From: Halopiger aswanensis
Lineage (GTDB): Archaea > Halobacteriota > Halobacteria > Halobacteriales > Natrialbaceae
Assembly: GCF_003610195.1 (NCBI RefSeq)
Contig: NZ_RAPO01000003.1
Span: 248,001 to 312,000 of the forward strand
Direction of reading: 5' to 3'
Length of the DNA stretch: 64,000 bases
In this document: positions 34,152 through 43,267 of the stretch, piece by piece
Position numbering within the stretch: the first letter of the stretch is position 1
How the letters are laid out: each line of letters starts with the position of its first letter
Notes under the pieces: generated by a model
The model's input: the letters and a program-made list of their open reading frames with translations, nothing else
What the model was told of the DNA's origin: nothing
The model's database searches: none
Made by a program: the position numbers and the translations under genes

Positions 34152-35354
34152 ATGACTGACGACAGCCACCGATCGAGACGAACGATCCTTCGAACGGGTG
34201 CGACAGTTGCCGCGGCGGGCCTCATCGCCGGGTGTACGAGCGACGGGAACGGCAGCGGGAACGGCAACGGCGACACTGAAGGCGGAAACGGCAACGGGAA
34301 CGGAAACGGCAGCGGTGACAGCAGCGGTAACGGCGACAGCGACGACGGCAACGGCTCGAGCGAGAGCTACTCCGTGACGATGGAGCCGGTCGGCACCCTC
34401 GAGTTCGATTCCGTTCCGGAAACCTGGGCCGCTAACAACGGCAGCTGGGCCGACATGGGTATCGCGCTCGGCCAGCAGCCCCCCGAGGCCGTCTACCTCA
34501 CGGACCGCTATCACACGCAGTATTACGACGAGATCCCCGACGTCAGCGTCGACAAGAGCGATATGACGGCGCTCTGGGCGGACGAACTCGATCCCGAGGA
34601 GTTCATCGAACTCAGCGGCGACGTCGACATGTTCGTCATGGACCCGAACTTCCTCATCAACCGCGGGGGCTGGGACCAGGGAGATATCGACCAGATCGAG
34701 TCGACGGGGACGCCCTTCTTCGGCAACAGTATCTTCTCGCAGGACTACACCTGGCACGACTACGAGTTCCTCTCGCTGTACGAGGCCTTCGAGAAGCTGG
34801 CGGAAGTCTTTCAGGAGCAGGAACGGTACGAGGCCTTCGCGTCGCTCCACGATGAGTTCCAGGACGAAGTCGACGCTATCGTCCCGCCGGAAGACGAGCG
34901 GCCGGACGTCGCGATCGTCTGGCCGGCCGGCGACGACACGTTCTACCCCTACACCATCGGCGACGGGACGGGCTACAAGCAGTGGCGCGACCTCGGCGTC
35001 GGCGACGCGCTGGGCAAGGCGGGCGTCTCGGACTTCACCAGCGACCGCGGGACGATCGACTACGAGAACCTGCTCGAGATCGATCCCGACGTGCTCCTGC
35101 TTCGCGGCCCGAGCAACGAGTCCCTGACCGCCGAGGAGTTCCAGAACCAGGTCGTCGCGGAGATGGAAAACCACGACATCGCCAGCGAACTGACGGCCGT
35201 CCAGAACGGCGACGTCTACCGCGGCGGGCCGCTCTACCAGGGACCGATCGCGAACCTCGTGCTGACCGAGCGCGCAGCCCAGGACCTCTACGGCGTCGAG
35301 GAAGAACTGTTCGACCGACAGGAAGTCAGCGACATCGTCAACGGCGACTTCTAA
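34152..35354 (+). CDS. ABC substrate-binding lipoprotein (iron/siderophore type)
   Basis: A 400-residue extracytoplasmic receptor. The N-terminus has a twin-arginine stretch (SRRTILRTG) and lipobox IAGC with C28 as the lipid anchor. A 45-residue Gly/Asn/Ser/Asp tether with several N-G-S sequons separates the anchor from a TroA/FepB-like two-lobe fold (about 75-395; SVDKSDMTALWADELDPEEF, YENLLEIDPDVLLL). It completes the importer encoded just upstream, and its own iron-box-like site suggests extra expression of the receptor. Confidence 0.92.
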   Translation: MTDDSHRSRRTILRTGATVAAAGLIAGCTSDGNGSGNGNGDTEGGNGNGNGNGSGDSSGNGDSDDGNGSSESYSVTMEPVGTLEFDSVPETWAANNGSWADMGIALGQQPPEAVYLTDRYHTQYYDEIPDVSVDKSDMTALWADELDPEEFIELSGDVDMFVMDPNFLINRGGWDQGDIDQIESTGTPFFGNSIFSQDYTWHDYEFLSLYEAFEKLAEVFQEQERYEAFASLHDEFQDEVDAIVPPEDERPDVAIVWPAGDDTFYPYTIGDGTGYKQWRDLGVGDALGKAGVSDFTSDRGTIDYENLLEIDPDVLLLRGPSNESLTAEEFQNQVVAEMENHDIASELTAVQNGDVYRGGPLYQGPIANLVLTERAAQDLYGVEEELFDRQEVSDIVNGDF

Positions 35355-35493
35355 GCCGACGGTCCGCGACCGTCGCACGGCTCCGGTGGGCCGTCTCTTT
35401 CGCGGTTTCTCGCTTCGGTTCTCACGTCCCTACTGTAGGCACATCGCCCAGCCGAAACGACGTCACCAGCCGACGGTGACGCTCGAGAACTCG

Positions 35494-38058
35494 TTATTCA
35501 GACCACGTAAACGTGTTCGAGCCGTCGGGGTCCGCGTCCGAGTCCGTGTTCGAGCCCGAGTCAGAATCCGAATCCGAGTCCGAATATGAGTCGGGTTCGG
35601 CAGCCGATGTCGGCTCCTCAGAGGGACCGTCACCGTCGTCCGCGTTGGATTCGTCGGGGGCGTCGTGCTCGTCAACGGCCACCGCCGCGGACGGTGGCTG
35701 TGCCTCTACATCGATCACCGCCGCATCCGCGTCCGGTGTCGCCGCATCGTCGGCCGCGTCAGCAGCCGGCAACGGCGAGTCCGGATCCGCGATCGTATCG
35801 GGTTCGGCCGATACCTCGAACTTCCCGACCGCGTCGGCGAGTTCTCGAGCCTGCTCCGAGAGTGCGGTTGCGGTGTGTGAGACGTCGGTCAGCGACGACG
35901 TCTGTTCTTCGGCGGCCGCGGCGGCCGTCTGCGCTTCGGCGCTGGTCTCCTCGCTGATCGCCGTCACGTCGTCGGCCATCGAGACGATCTCCTGAGTTGC
36001 GGCAGCCTGTTGCTGGGTTGCCGAGGAGATCTGCTGGATACCGTCGTTGGTCTCGGCCGCGTACTCCGAGATTTCCTCGATCGACCCGATCGCGTCCTCG
36101 ACCGCGCCGCGGTGGTCCCCGATCCGCGCGTCCGTCTGCCGGACCACGGTGGCGACCTGCTCGGCCTGCCGGCGTACCCGCTCGAGGCGCTCCTCGACGT
36201 CGTCGGCCGCTCCCTGGGTGTCCTCGGCGAGGGACTTGACCTCGTCGGCGACGACCGTGAATCCGGCGTCCCCGGCGTCCGCGCGTGCGGCCTCGATGTT
36301 GGCGTTCAGCGCGAGCATGTTCGTCTCCTGGGCGACCTCCCGGATGAACTCGAGCAACTCGTCGATGGCGTCGATCTCCGCCTCGAGTTGCTCGACCTCG
36401 TCGACGGCGGCCGCGGCCTCGTCCTCGATGGCGTTCATGCCGTCGATGGCGCTCGTCGCCGCCTCCCGGGCGGCCGAACCGGTCTCGGCGGTGCGCTCGG
36501 CGAGCGTGGCGACGTCGGACGCGGTCGCGGCGATCTCCTCGGTCGTCGTCGAGAGGTCGTCGATCTCGCCGCCCATCGTCGTCAGTTGGCCGCTCTGGCG
36601 GTCCGCGCCGTCGGCGATCTGCTGGACCGAGGTGGCCACCTGTTCGGAGGCCGACCGCACCTCGACGACGCCCTCGGCCGTCGAGTCGGCCGCCTCGTCG
36701 ACCGCGTCGGCGAACGCCCGCGTCGCCGCGATCGTCGCCTCGATGTCGTCCATCATCGCGTTGAACTCGGCGGCGATGGTCGCCATCGCTTCGCTCTCGT
36801 CATCGGGCTCGAGCCGGCGGGTGAGGTCGCCGGCGGCGCAGGCCCGCATCGCCTCGCCGTAGTCGTCGGCGGTTTCCTCGAGGCGTCGGGAGAACGCCTC
36901 TGATTCGGAGCGTGCGCGTTCGGCTTCTTCGCGAGCCTGCTCGGCGTCTGCCAGTGCCGACTCGGCTCGCTCCCGCTCCCGTTCGGCCTCCTCGAGGCGG
37001 TCGCGCAGCGAGCGGCGCATCCGGTCGATCGAGCGGTGGAGCTCGCCGAGTTCGTCGCTGCGGTCGGATTCGACCGGCTCCGCGAGGTCGCCGTCCTCGA
37101 TGGCTGCTGCCCGCTCGGAGAGGTGCCGGAGCGAGCCGGCGGTGTTTCGTCCGACGGTCGCGCCGAGCAACAGCATGCTCCCGAAGACGACGCCGATCAT
37201 CAGGAGGATCTGATTCGAGATGTCCGACTGCAGCGAGTAGGCCTCGCTGGCGGGCACCCGAGTCGTCAGCGTCCAGTCCCGCTGGTCGGTCTCGAGGGTC
37301 GCGTAGCCGGCGACGGTCTCGGTGTCGCCCGCGTCGAACGACGTCGTGCCGGCGTCGCCTTCGATCGCCGTCGGATCGAGCGCGTCGTCCTGTAACAGTA
37401 ACGAACGGTCTCCGGCGAGGACGACCGTCCCCGACTGGTCGACGACGACCACGTCGTCGGTCGCGTCCGTCCCGATCATGTACCGCGAGAGCGACTCGAG
37501 ACCGATGACGCCGACGACCGCGTGGCCGGAGCCGCCGGGCACCTTGCTGACGACGAGCATCGCCGAGCGTCCGTCCTCGGCCTCGAACGGCTCGGAGAAG
37601 GCGACCTGCGACGACCCCTCGAGCGCGGTGGCGATCCGCTCGTCGACCGGGTCGCGTACGTTTCCGTCCTCGAGAAGCGCGTCCGTCCCGGACTGGGCGT
37701 CGACCGCGCCCGTCTCGGTATCGACGTAGTAGGCGCCGTCGAACGCCGTCCGGTCCGTCATGCGGTGGAGCGAATCGGCGACGACGATCCGGTCGTCGTT
37801 CCGAAACGCCGTCGACCGCGCGAGTGATTCGACGTATCGTTCGGTCGAGCCAAACCAGGTGTCGAGCCGCGTCGCGTCCTTCTGTGCGTCGGAAACGAGT
37901 TGGGACTCGACGTCGTCCTCGAGTTCTGCCCCCGTGTGGGCGTAGATGATGCCGCCGAAGACTCCAACGACGAGTACAACGACGACCAGTGCGGCGACGA
38001 AGCGAAGCGCGTAGCGGCGGCGAACACCCGGAACGAACTCCCACGGATTCAACGTCAT
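35494..38058 (-). CDS. Methyl-accepting chemotaxis transducer with Ser/Asp tail
   Basis: An 854-residue membrane receptor. Helix 1 (about 18-40), a Cache-like extracellular region to about 280, helix 2 (about 281-305), HAMP, coiled coil, a second HAMP-like segment ([14 protein letters not shown]) and the signalling domain with tip [15 protein letters not shown]. The last 95 residues form an acidic low-complexity tail with SDSDSDSDS repeats, which is unusual for an MCP end. I start at 38058 because the first helix follows directly; the upstream open frame overlaps the helicase promoter. Ligand unknown. Confidence 0.93.
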   Translation of the reverse strand: MTLNPWEFVPGVRRRYALRFVAALVVVVLVVGVFGGIIYAHTGAELEDDVESQLVSDAQKDATRLDTWFGSTERYVESLARSTAFRNDDRIVVADSLHRMTDRTAFDGAYYVDTETGAVDAQSGTDALLEDGNVRDPVDERIATALEGSSQVAFSEPFEAEDGRSAMLVVSKVPGGSGHAVVGVIGLESLSRYMIGTDATDDVVVVDQSGTVVLAGDRSLLLQDDALDPTAIEGDAGTTSFDAGDTETVAGYATLETDQRDWTLTTRVPASEAYSLQSDISNQILLMIGVVFGSMLLLGATVGRNTAGSLRHLSERAAAIEDGDLAEPVESDRSDELGELHRSIDRMRRSLRDRLEEAERERERAESALADAEQAREEAERARSESEAFSRRLEETADDYGEAMRACAAGDLTRRLEPDDESEAMATIAAEFNAMMDDIEATIAATRAFADAVDEAADSTAEGVVEVRSASEQVATSVQQIADGADRQSGQLTTMGGEIDDLSTTTEEIAATASDVATLAERTAETGSAAREAATSAIDGMNAIEDEAAAAVDEVEQLEAEIDAIDELLEFIREVAQETNMLALNANIEAARADAGDAGFTVVADEVKSLAEDTQGAADDVEERLERVRRQAEQVATVVRQTDARIGDHRGAVEDAIGSIEEISEYAAETNDGIQQISSATQQQAAATQEIVSMADDVTAISEETSAEAQTAAAAAEEQTSSLTDVSHTATALSEQARELADAVGKFEVSAEPDTIADPDSPLPAADAADDAATPDADAAVIDVEAQPPSAAVAVDEHDAPDESNADDGDGPSEEPTSAAEPDSYSDSDSDSDSGSNTDSDADPDGSNTFTWSE

Positions 38059-38171
38059 CTGTCTGAGGATTCGACAGTCCCTACATGTACGTTGGTAAGA
38101 GTGTTCCGTAGTGCTATATATCGGACCGGAGACGTACCTATTCGTCCGAACGACCGTAAGACGGTCCCCAA

Positions 38172-38185
38172 TCGGACCAGTCCGA
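38172..38185. promoter_or_regulatory. Palindrome TCGGAC-CA-GTCCGA upstream of the helicase gene
   Basis: An exact inverted repeat with 6-base arms, just upstream of the helicase TATA region (GAAATACC, about 38192-38199). The same CGGACCAGTCCGA string occurs in the tandem repeat at 57213. Possible shared operator. Confidence 0.4.
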
Positions 38186-38220
38186 ACCGCTGAAATACCG
38201 CGCGCCCATATTCGGCTACT

Positions 38221-40287
38221 GTGTCGAAGCAGGTTCAGCAGGTCGAAACGATCTTCTGCCACGAGACGGGTGACGATTACCTGATCGTCGTCCAGCGCGA
38301 CGGCGAGCGGCTGTTCCGGGCGAAGCTCGTCCTCTCCGAGACGTCGGCCGGTCCCCGGCCCGCCAAGTTCCGCCTCAAGCAGGGCTCGAGCGAGGAGCCC
38401 CGCCAGCCCGACGAGTTCATCGAACTCGCCCGCCGCGCCAAGCGAATCCGTATTTCCGAACAGACCTCCCCCGAGAAACGCCGCGAGTTCACCGAGATGC
38501 TCGCGGGCTACCAGCTCGAGGATAAGGCCAAGGCCGTCCGGACCTGCCGGTACTGCGCCTCCGCGGGCCGGTACTCGCCGATCACGACCGAGACCGCCGT
38601 CAAGGACGACAACGACTGGATCTGTCAGGACTGTGCGCGTCAGGAACTCGAGCGCCAGCTGTCGTTCTCGGGCGGCGGCGCGGTCACCGGCGCCGCCAAG
38701 GAGCGCCTGGAGGACCTCATGCTCGAGGTCCAGGACTTAGAGCGGATCGTCAACCTGCTCAAGGGCCAACTCGATCCCGACTTAACGAAGTTCGATACGA
38801 TCTCGGCGACGACCGACGAGATCGACCCCGTGCCGGTCGACTCGCTGAACCTCCATCCGGGCCTGCAGAACCTGCTCGAGGACCGGTTCGAAACCCTGCT
38901 GCCCGTCCAGAGCCTTTCGGTCGAGAACGGCCTCTTCGACGGCGACGACCAGATGGTCGTCTCCGCGACGGCGACCGGGAAGACGCTGGTCGGCGAGATG
39001 GCCGGCATCAACCGCGTCCTGAACGGGAAGGGGAAGATGCTCTTCCTCGTCCCGCTCGTGGCGCTGGCCAACCAGAAGTACGAGGACTTCCAGGACGAGT
39101 ACGGCCACCTCGTCGACGTCTCCATCCGCGTCGGCGCGAGCCGGATCGCCGACAACGGCAACCAGTTCGACCCCAACGCCGACGTCATCGTCGGCACCTA
39201 CGAGGGGATCGACCACGCCCTGCGGACGGGCAAGGACATGGGCGACATCGGGACCGTCGTCATCGACGAGGTTCACACCTTAAAGGAAGAAGACCGGGGC
39301 CACCGACTCGACGGCCTCATTTCGCGGCTCAAGTACACCTGCGAGCAGCGCGCCAAGCGCCGCGACGACTACGGCGGCGCCCAGTGGATCTACCTCTCGG
39401 CGACCGTCGGCAACCCCGAACAACTCGCGGACGCCCTCGAGTCGAAACTCATCGAGTTCGAGGAGCGCCCGGTGCCGATCGAGCGCCACGTCACCTTCGC
39501 CGACGGACAGGAGAAGGTCCGTATCGAGAACAAACTCGTCAAACGCGAGTTCGACACCAAATCCTCGAAGGGGTATCGCGGCCAGACGATCATCTTCACC
39601 AACTCCCGGCGGCGGTGTCACGAGATTTCGCGCAAGTTGGAGTACTCCTCCGCGCCGTACCACGCCGGTCTGGACTACAAGCGCCGGAAGAAAGTCGAAC
39701 GCCAGTTCGGCGAGCAGGAGCTGTCGGCTGTCGTCACGACCGCCGCGCTCGCGGCCGGCGTGGACTTCCCCGCCTCGCAGGTCGTCTTCGACTCGCTGGC
39801 GATGGGCATCGAGTGGCTCTCCGTCCAGGAGTTCCACCAGATGCTCGGCCGCGCGGGTCGCCCCGACTACCACGACAAGGGGAAGGTGTACGTCCTCGTC
39901 GAGCCCGACTGCGCCTACCACAACTCGATGGAGGGGACCGAGGACGAGATCGCGTTCAAGCTCCTGAAGGGGGAGATGGAGTCGGTGATGACCCACTACG
40001 ACGAGGCCGCCGCCGTCGAGGAGACGCTGGCGAACATCGCCGTCGGCGGCAAGACCGCGAAGGCGTTAAACGACCGCATGCTCGGCGAGGTGCCGACGAA
40101 ACACGCCATCGGCAAGCTCCTGCAGTACGACTTCATCGACGGCTTCGAGCCGACCCCGCTGGGCCAGGTCGTCACTCAACACTTCCTCGAGCCCGGCGAG
40201 GCCTTCACCCTCGTCGACGGCATCCGGAAGGACGCCCACCCCTACGACCTCGTCGCCGACATCGAGCTTCGGGACGACGATCTCTGA
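38221..40287 (+). CDS. Ski2-like DEAD/DEAH-box helicase with N-terminal zinc module
   Basis: A 688-residue superfamily 2 helicase starting with GTG. The first 200 residues form a haloarchaeal-type head with a Cys-pair zinc site (CRYC, then CQDC about 28 residues later). The helicase core shows Walker A SATATGKT, motif II IDEVH, motif III LSATVGNP, and motif VI QMLGRAGRPDY. It resembles Hel308/Ski2 RNA or DNA helicases; the nucleic-acid substrate is not known. GTG is supported by the TATA region 22-29 bases upstream. Confidence 0.93.
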   Translation: MSKQVQQVETIFCHETGDDYLIVVQRDGERLFRAKLVLSETSAGPRPAKFRLKQGSSEEPRQPDEFIELARRAKRIRISEQTSPEKRREFTEMLAGYQLEDKAKAVRTCRYCASAGRYSPITTETAVKDDNDWICQDCARQELERQLSFSGGGAVTGAAKERLEDLMLEVQDLERIVNLLKGQLDPDLTKFDTISATTDEIDPVPVDSLNLHPGLQNLLEDRFETLLPVQSLSVENGLFDGDDQMVVSATATGKTLVGEMAGINRVLNGKGKMLFLVPLVALANQKYEDFQDEYGHLVDVSIRVGASRIADNGNQFDPNADVIVGTYEGIDHALRTGKDMGDIGTVVIDEVHTLKEEDRGHRLDGLISRLKYTCEQRAKRRDDYGGAQWIYLSATVGNPEQLADALESKLIEFEERPVPIERHVTFADGQEKVRIENKLVKREFDTKSSKGYRGQTIIFTNSRRRCHEISRKLEYSSAPYHAGLDYKRRKKVERQFGEQELSAVVTTAALAAGVDFPASQVVFDSLAMGIEWLSVQEFHQMLGRAGRPDYHDKGKVYVLVEPDCAYHNSMEGTEDEIAFKLLKGEMESVMTHYDEAAAVEETLANIAVGGKTAKALNDRMLGEVPTKHAIGKLLQYDFIDGFEPTPLGQVVTQHFLEPGEAFTLVDGIRKDAHPYDLVADIELRDDDL

Positions 40288-40293
40288 GCGGCG

Positions 40294-40812
40294 TCAGTCC
40301 TCTTCGCTCTCGTGGTTGCTCTTGCTCTCGAGTCGGTTCAATTCGGGTGACTCTTCGGGGCTCGAGGCGGCCAGCAAGTTCTGGAGGTACCGCATTCCGG
40401 TGGCGATGGCCATCACGCTGTCCATCAGCGCCTGCTGGGACGCGCCGTCGGGGTAGATCCGGTGTTCCATCTGGAGCGTCTCGGCCTCGCGCAGTTCGCA
40501 GCCCCGGCTCTCCTCGTCGAGGAACGTGTAGAAACCGGGTGTCGTCGCGAGCACCGGGCCGATCTGACTCAACAGTTCCGCGCGCTGTTCGTCGTCGCGC
40601 ACGAGCCGTCTGGCCCGCTCGCTGTCGAGGCCGCTGCGGCCGACGACCCGGATCGGCCCCTTCGGCTCCTCCTTGATGAGATGGATCGGCAGGCTCGAGA
40701 GAGTCACTTGCAGGTTGAACTCCGTTTCCTCCTGCGTGTGGGCCGTTACGTCGTGGATGGCGTTTCGGTCGAGCCACCAGCGGACCTGTCGTTCGCTCAC
40801 GTGGGTCGGCAT
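40294..40812 (-). CDS. DUF2299-like protein
   Basis: A 172-residue soluble protein resembling the archaeal DUF2299 family (VRWWLDRNAIHDVTAHTQEE, IHLIKEEPKGPIRVVG). Members have an alpha/beta fold related to secretion chaperones or TY3-like folds, but no known function. The last 30 residues are an acidic tail. GAAAAATAAAGGG (40831-40843) gives a clear leaderless promoter. Converges with the helicase gene, with only six bases between the stops. Confidence 0.75.
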   Translation of the reverse strand: MPTHVSERQVRWWLDRNAIHDVTAHTQEETEFNLQVTLSSLPIHLIKEEPKGPIRVVGRSGLDSERARRLVRDDEQRAELLSQIGPVLATTPGFYTFLDEESRGCELREAETLQMEHRIYPDGASQQALMDSVMAIATGMRYLQNLLAASSPEESPELNRLESKSNHESEED

Positions 40813-40943
40813 GGCACGGGTACGACGCCGGAAAAATAAAGGGTTGAGCCGGCAGCAGCCGTCGTTTTGATTGTGAGCGGCTGTCTACCGGCGGAGACCA
40901 CTCGCAAATCGCCCGCCGTGTGAGCGAATCAGCGCGGGCCCGC

Positions 40944-41201
40944 TCAGGGGACGAACGCAACCCCGAACAGCGACAGCAGGATCACCAGCAGCGAGCCGGG
41001 GAAGCCCCCGATGGCGACGATAACGAGTGCGATCGGTGTGACGGCGACGTTGAGGCCGAACACCGCCTGTGCGAGGAACAGGACGAGGAGACCGACCACC
41101 GCGTTGACGATGAAGGGCCGAGCCGTCTGGATCAAGGTGGAGGCACCCAAGACGGCCGCGAGGACGAGGACCAACAGGAGGATCTCGAGACCAGTAACCA
41201 T
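40944..41201 (-). CDS. BofA-family small membrane protein
   Basis: An 85-residue, almost wholly hydrophobic protein with two or three helices. It matches the pro-sigmaK processing inhibitor BofA family (RPFIVNAVVGLLVLFLAQ, VTPIALVIVAIGGFPGSLLV). In Bacillus BofA restrains the site-2 protease SpoIVFB; archaeal members have no assigned role, although this window also encodes an S2P 20 kb away. ATG 41201 is used because the TTTTGTATC box (read on minus, about 41223-41231) is correctly spaced. Confidence 0.82.
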   Translation of the reverse strand: MVTGLEILLLVLVLAAVLGASTLIQTARPFIVNAVVGLLVLFLAQAVFGLNVAVTPIALVIVAIGGFPGSLLVILLSLFGVAFVP

Positions 41202-41283
41202 ACGCGATACTAGCGCAGGACGATACAAAACGGTTCGGAACGGAACGAAACCCTTTATGATGTCCGCCCGAAAGAGTGAGTGC

Positions 41284-41356
41284 GGGATCGTGGGTTAGCC
41301 TGGTATACTTCGGGCCTTGGGTGCCCGTGACCCCGGTTCAAATCCGGGCGATCCCA
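41284..41356 (+). tRNA. tRNA-Pro (TGG)
   Basis: Acceptor GGGATCG pairs perfectly with CGATCCC, discriminator A. Anticodon stem CGGGC/GCCCG encloses CTTGGGT, giving anticodon TGG, and the T-loop is GGTTCAAATCC. No CCA is encoded. CTTTATG about 27-33 bases upstream is the promoter element. Confidence 0.96.
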
Positions 41357-41857
41357 TATTACTGCCGCGAACAAATTCGTGAGCGGCGGCTATAGAATGA
41401 GTCCGGATTTGAATCAGGAAGTGAGGCGAGAGCGGAACGACCGTGGTTCTAATCCGAGCAAAAAGGGTATTCTCGAGCTATTTCAGTCCGAATCTTCGAG
41501 CCGGGAGGGTGGCTCGCAGGTGTGCTCTGGTGGGTGCTCGCGTGGCGGGCTGACCTGCCGTTTGGGCGGCAGGCCAATTGAGTGTGAGGGTGTAACACGG
41601 GTAAGTGCTGTCCCATCTTTGTTCGGGTTACCGGGGGCAGCGACAGGAGCGGATCGAATGGACCGGCGCTGAGACGTCCTCCGCGGCGGAAATCCGCTCG
41701 AGGCGTGAGTTGCAGCCGCCACCCGTCGGCAGATGACTCTCCCGCACTTCATTCAGGAATAGTGACGAGTACTCACGCCAGAGTCTCTCTAGACCGCTTT
41801 CCGGAATTCGTTTCTGCGAGCGCAGGCCCTTTTCACGTCACGTTCCAACCGTCGCGT
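41357..41857. other. 500-base gene-free region after tRNA-Pro with T-arm echoes
   Basis: No frame here looks like a protein. Two segments resemble the tRNA T-arm: TTCAAATCCGG on the minus strand (within 41402-41416) and GGTTCTAATCCGAGC on the plus strand (near 41443-41458). A hairpin, CCTGCCG-TTTGGG-CGGCAGG (41554-41573), lies farther on. The region may hold an integration scar or an unrecognised RNA; it also must contain the promoter of the aldo/keto reductase gene. Confidence 0.45.
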
Positions 41858-42688
41858 ATGCAGGAACCAGCCGATCCGGAGACGTGTCCGACCGCGAACG
41901 GCATGCCGATGCTCGGTCTCGGCACCTGGCAGAACGAAGACCCCGACGAGTGCGCCGACAGCGTCCGTACGGCCCTCGAGACGGGCTACCGCCACATCGA
42001 CACCGCCCAGGCCTACGACAACGAAGAGGCCGTCGGCGATGGCATCGCCGCGGCCGACGTCGACCGCGAGGACATCTTCCTCGCCACCAAGGTCTGGATC
42101 GACAACCTCGAACACGACGACGTCCTCGAGACGACTCGCGAGAGTCTCGACCGACTCGGCGTCGACTACGTCGACTTGCTGTACGTCCACTGGCCGTCCC
42201 GCGAGTACGACGCCGAGGAAACCCTGTCGGCCTTCGACGAACTCTACGACGAGGGCCTGATCGAACGCGTCGGCGTCAGCAACTTCCTGCCCGAGCAGGT
42301 CGAGGAGGCCGTCGAGATCTGCGACGCCCCGATCTTCGCGAACCAGGTCGAACTCCATCCGATGCTGCCCCAGGAGGAGATCCGCGACGTCTGTGAGGCC
42401 CACGACATCGAGGTCGTCGGCTACTCGCCGCTGGCCCGCGGACAGGTGTTCGACCAGCCCGAAATCCAGGAGGTCGCCGCAAAACACGACGTCAGCGAAG
42501 CGCAGGTCAGCCTGGCCTGGGCCCGCGAGAAGGGCGTCACCGTGATTCCGAAGGCGACCGGCGAGGAACACATTCAGGACAACTTCGAATCGCTGACCCT
42601 CGAGCTGGACGCGGACGACATCGAGACGATCGACGCGATCGACAAAACCGATCGGCAGATCGATCCCGATTTCGCCCCCTGGAACTGA
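41858..42688 (+). CDS. Aldo/keto reductase
   Basis: A 276-residue NADPH-dependent carbonyl reductase with a TIM-barrel fold. The catalytic tetrad is visible as the D/Y in HIDTAQAYDNEEAVGD, K in FLATKVWIDN and H in LLYVHWPSREY. The NADPH-binding end reads VTVIPKATGEEHIQDNF. Length is standard for the DKGR-like branch. Substrate (sugar, keto acid or methylglyoxal) is not predictable. The ATG at 41858 is the conserved start. Confidence 0.94.
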   Translation: MQEPADPETCPTANGMPMLGLGTWQNEDPDECADSVRTALETGYRHIDTAQAYDNEEAVGDGIAAADVDREDIFLATKVWIDNLEHDDVLETTRESLDRLGVDYVDLLYVHWPSREYDAEETLSAFDELYDEGLIERVGVSNFLPEQVEEAVEICDAPIFANQVELHPMLPQEEIRDVCEAHDIEVVGYSPLARGQVFDQPEIQEVAAKHDVSEAQVSLAWAREKGVTVIPKATGEEHIQDNFESLTLELDADDIETIDAIDKTDRQIDPDFAPWN

Positions 42689-42867
42689 TCGCGCCCGACG
42701 CAGTCGCCGTCACCAGCACCACTTCGCCACCGCAGTTCTCACGACGGCGGCGAGACCGCCGTCGGCTCACGGCGGATTCACGTCGCCGCTCGAGAACGGC
42801 CGGACAGTTCGTTTTTCCAGGCTACGGCTACAGATACCGAACAGCGGAGACACAGGGGAACGGCCAC

Positions 42868-43098
42868 TCAGTCCTCGGAATCGAACTCGTCTTCCGTCTC
42901 GGTAGCGGCCGGCCCACCGCCGGTCGCGTCCTCGAGTAGTTCTTCGTTGACCTTGGTGAACGTCGTACTGCCACAGCGACAGCCGTCACGTCGGCCGATC
43001 GGCAGGATCGAGCCGTCCGACAGTTCGGTCGCTGCGTAGAGTGCACCACAGTGCGTACAGGCGGCGATCATCCGATCAGGATCGTCGCGTTCGTCCAT
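42868..43098 (-). CDS. Small four-Cys zinc-ribbon protein
   Basis: A 76-residue acidic protein with CTHC and GCRCG forming one zinc site, then an acidic tail. The start at 43098 has CTATTTGC (about 43125-43132, minus strand) at leaderless spacing. The frame stays open upstream through another CNRC pair, so a longer two-zinc form starting further up cannot be excluded. Likely nucleic-acid or protein binding; function unknown. Confidence 0.65.
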   Translation of the reverse strand: MDERDDPDRMIAACTHCGALYAATELSDGSILPIGRRDGCRCGSTTFTKVNEELLEDATGGGPAATETEDEFDSED

Positions 43099-43267
43099 CG
43101 CTGCGACGTGAGAACAGCGATTGCAAATAGCTGCTGTAACGACGGGAGGAGTAGCAGCCGTGTTGTGAGTAGCGTAACAACGTTCTGCAATCTGGAATTT
43201 CAAGCGCGGGACGACAGTTTCCTGCAAGCCGAACGATTTCCGGGGAGAACTGACAATTAGACGATCC

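Noticed and set aside
36010-36903. Long open frame antisense to the second MCP (also the antisense frames at 220-1155, 2983-4146 and 44525-45865)
   Set aside because: High GC and codon bias make antisense frames stop-free; they lack family similarity and mirror firmly identified genes.
41379-41672. 97-codon frame downstream of tRNA-Pro
   Set aside because: The peptide includes RGSNPSK, which is what a tRNA T-arm gives when translated, has no plausible promoter, and resembles no family.
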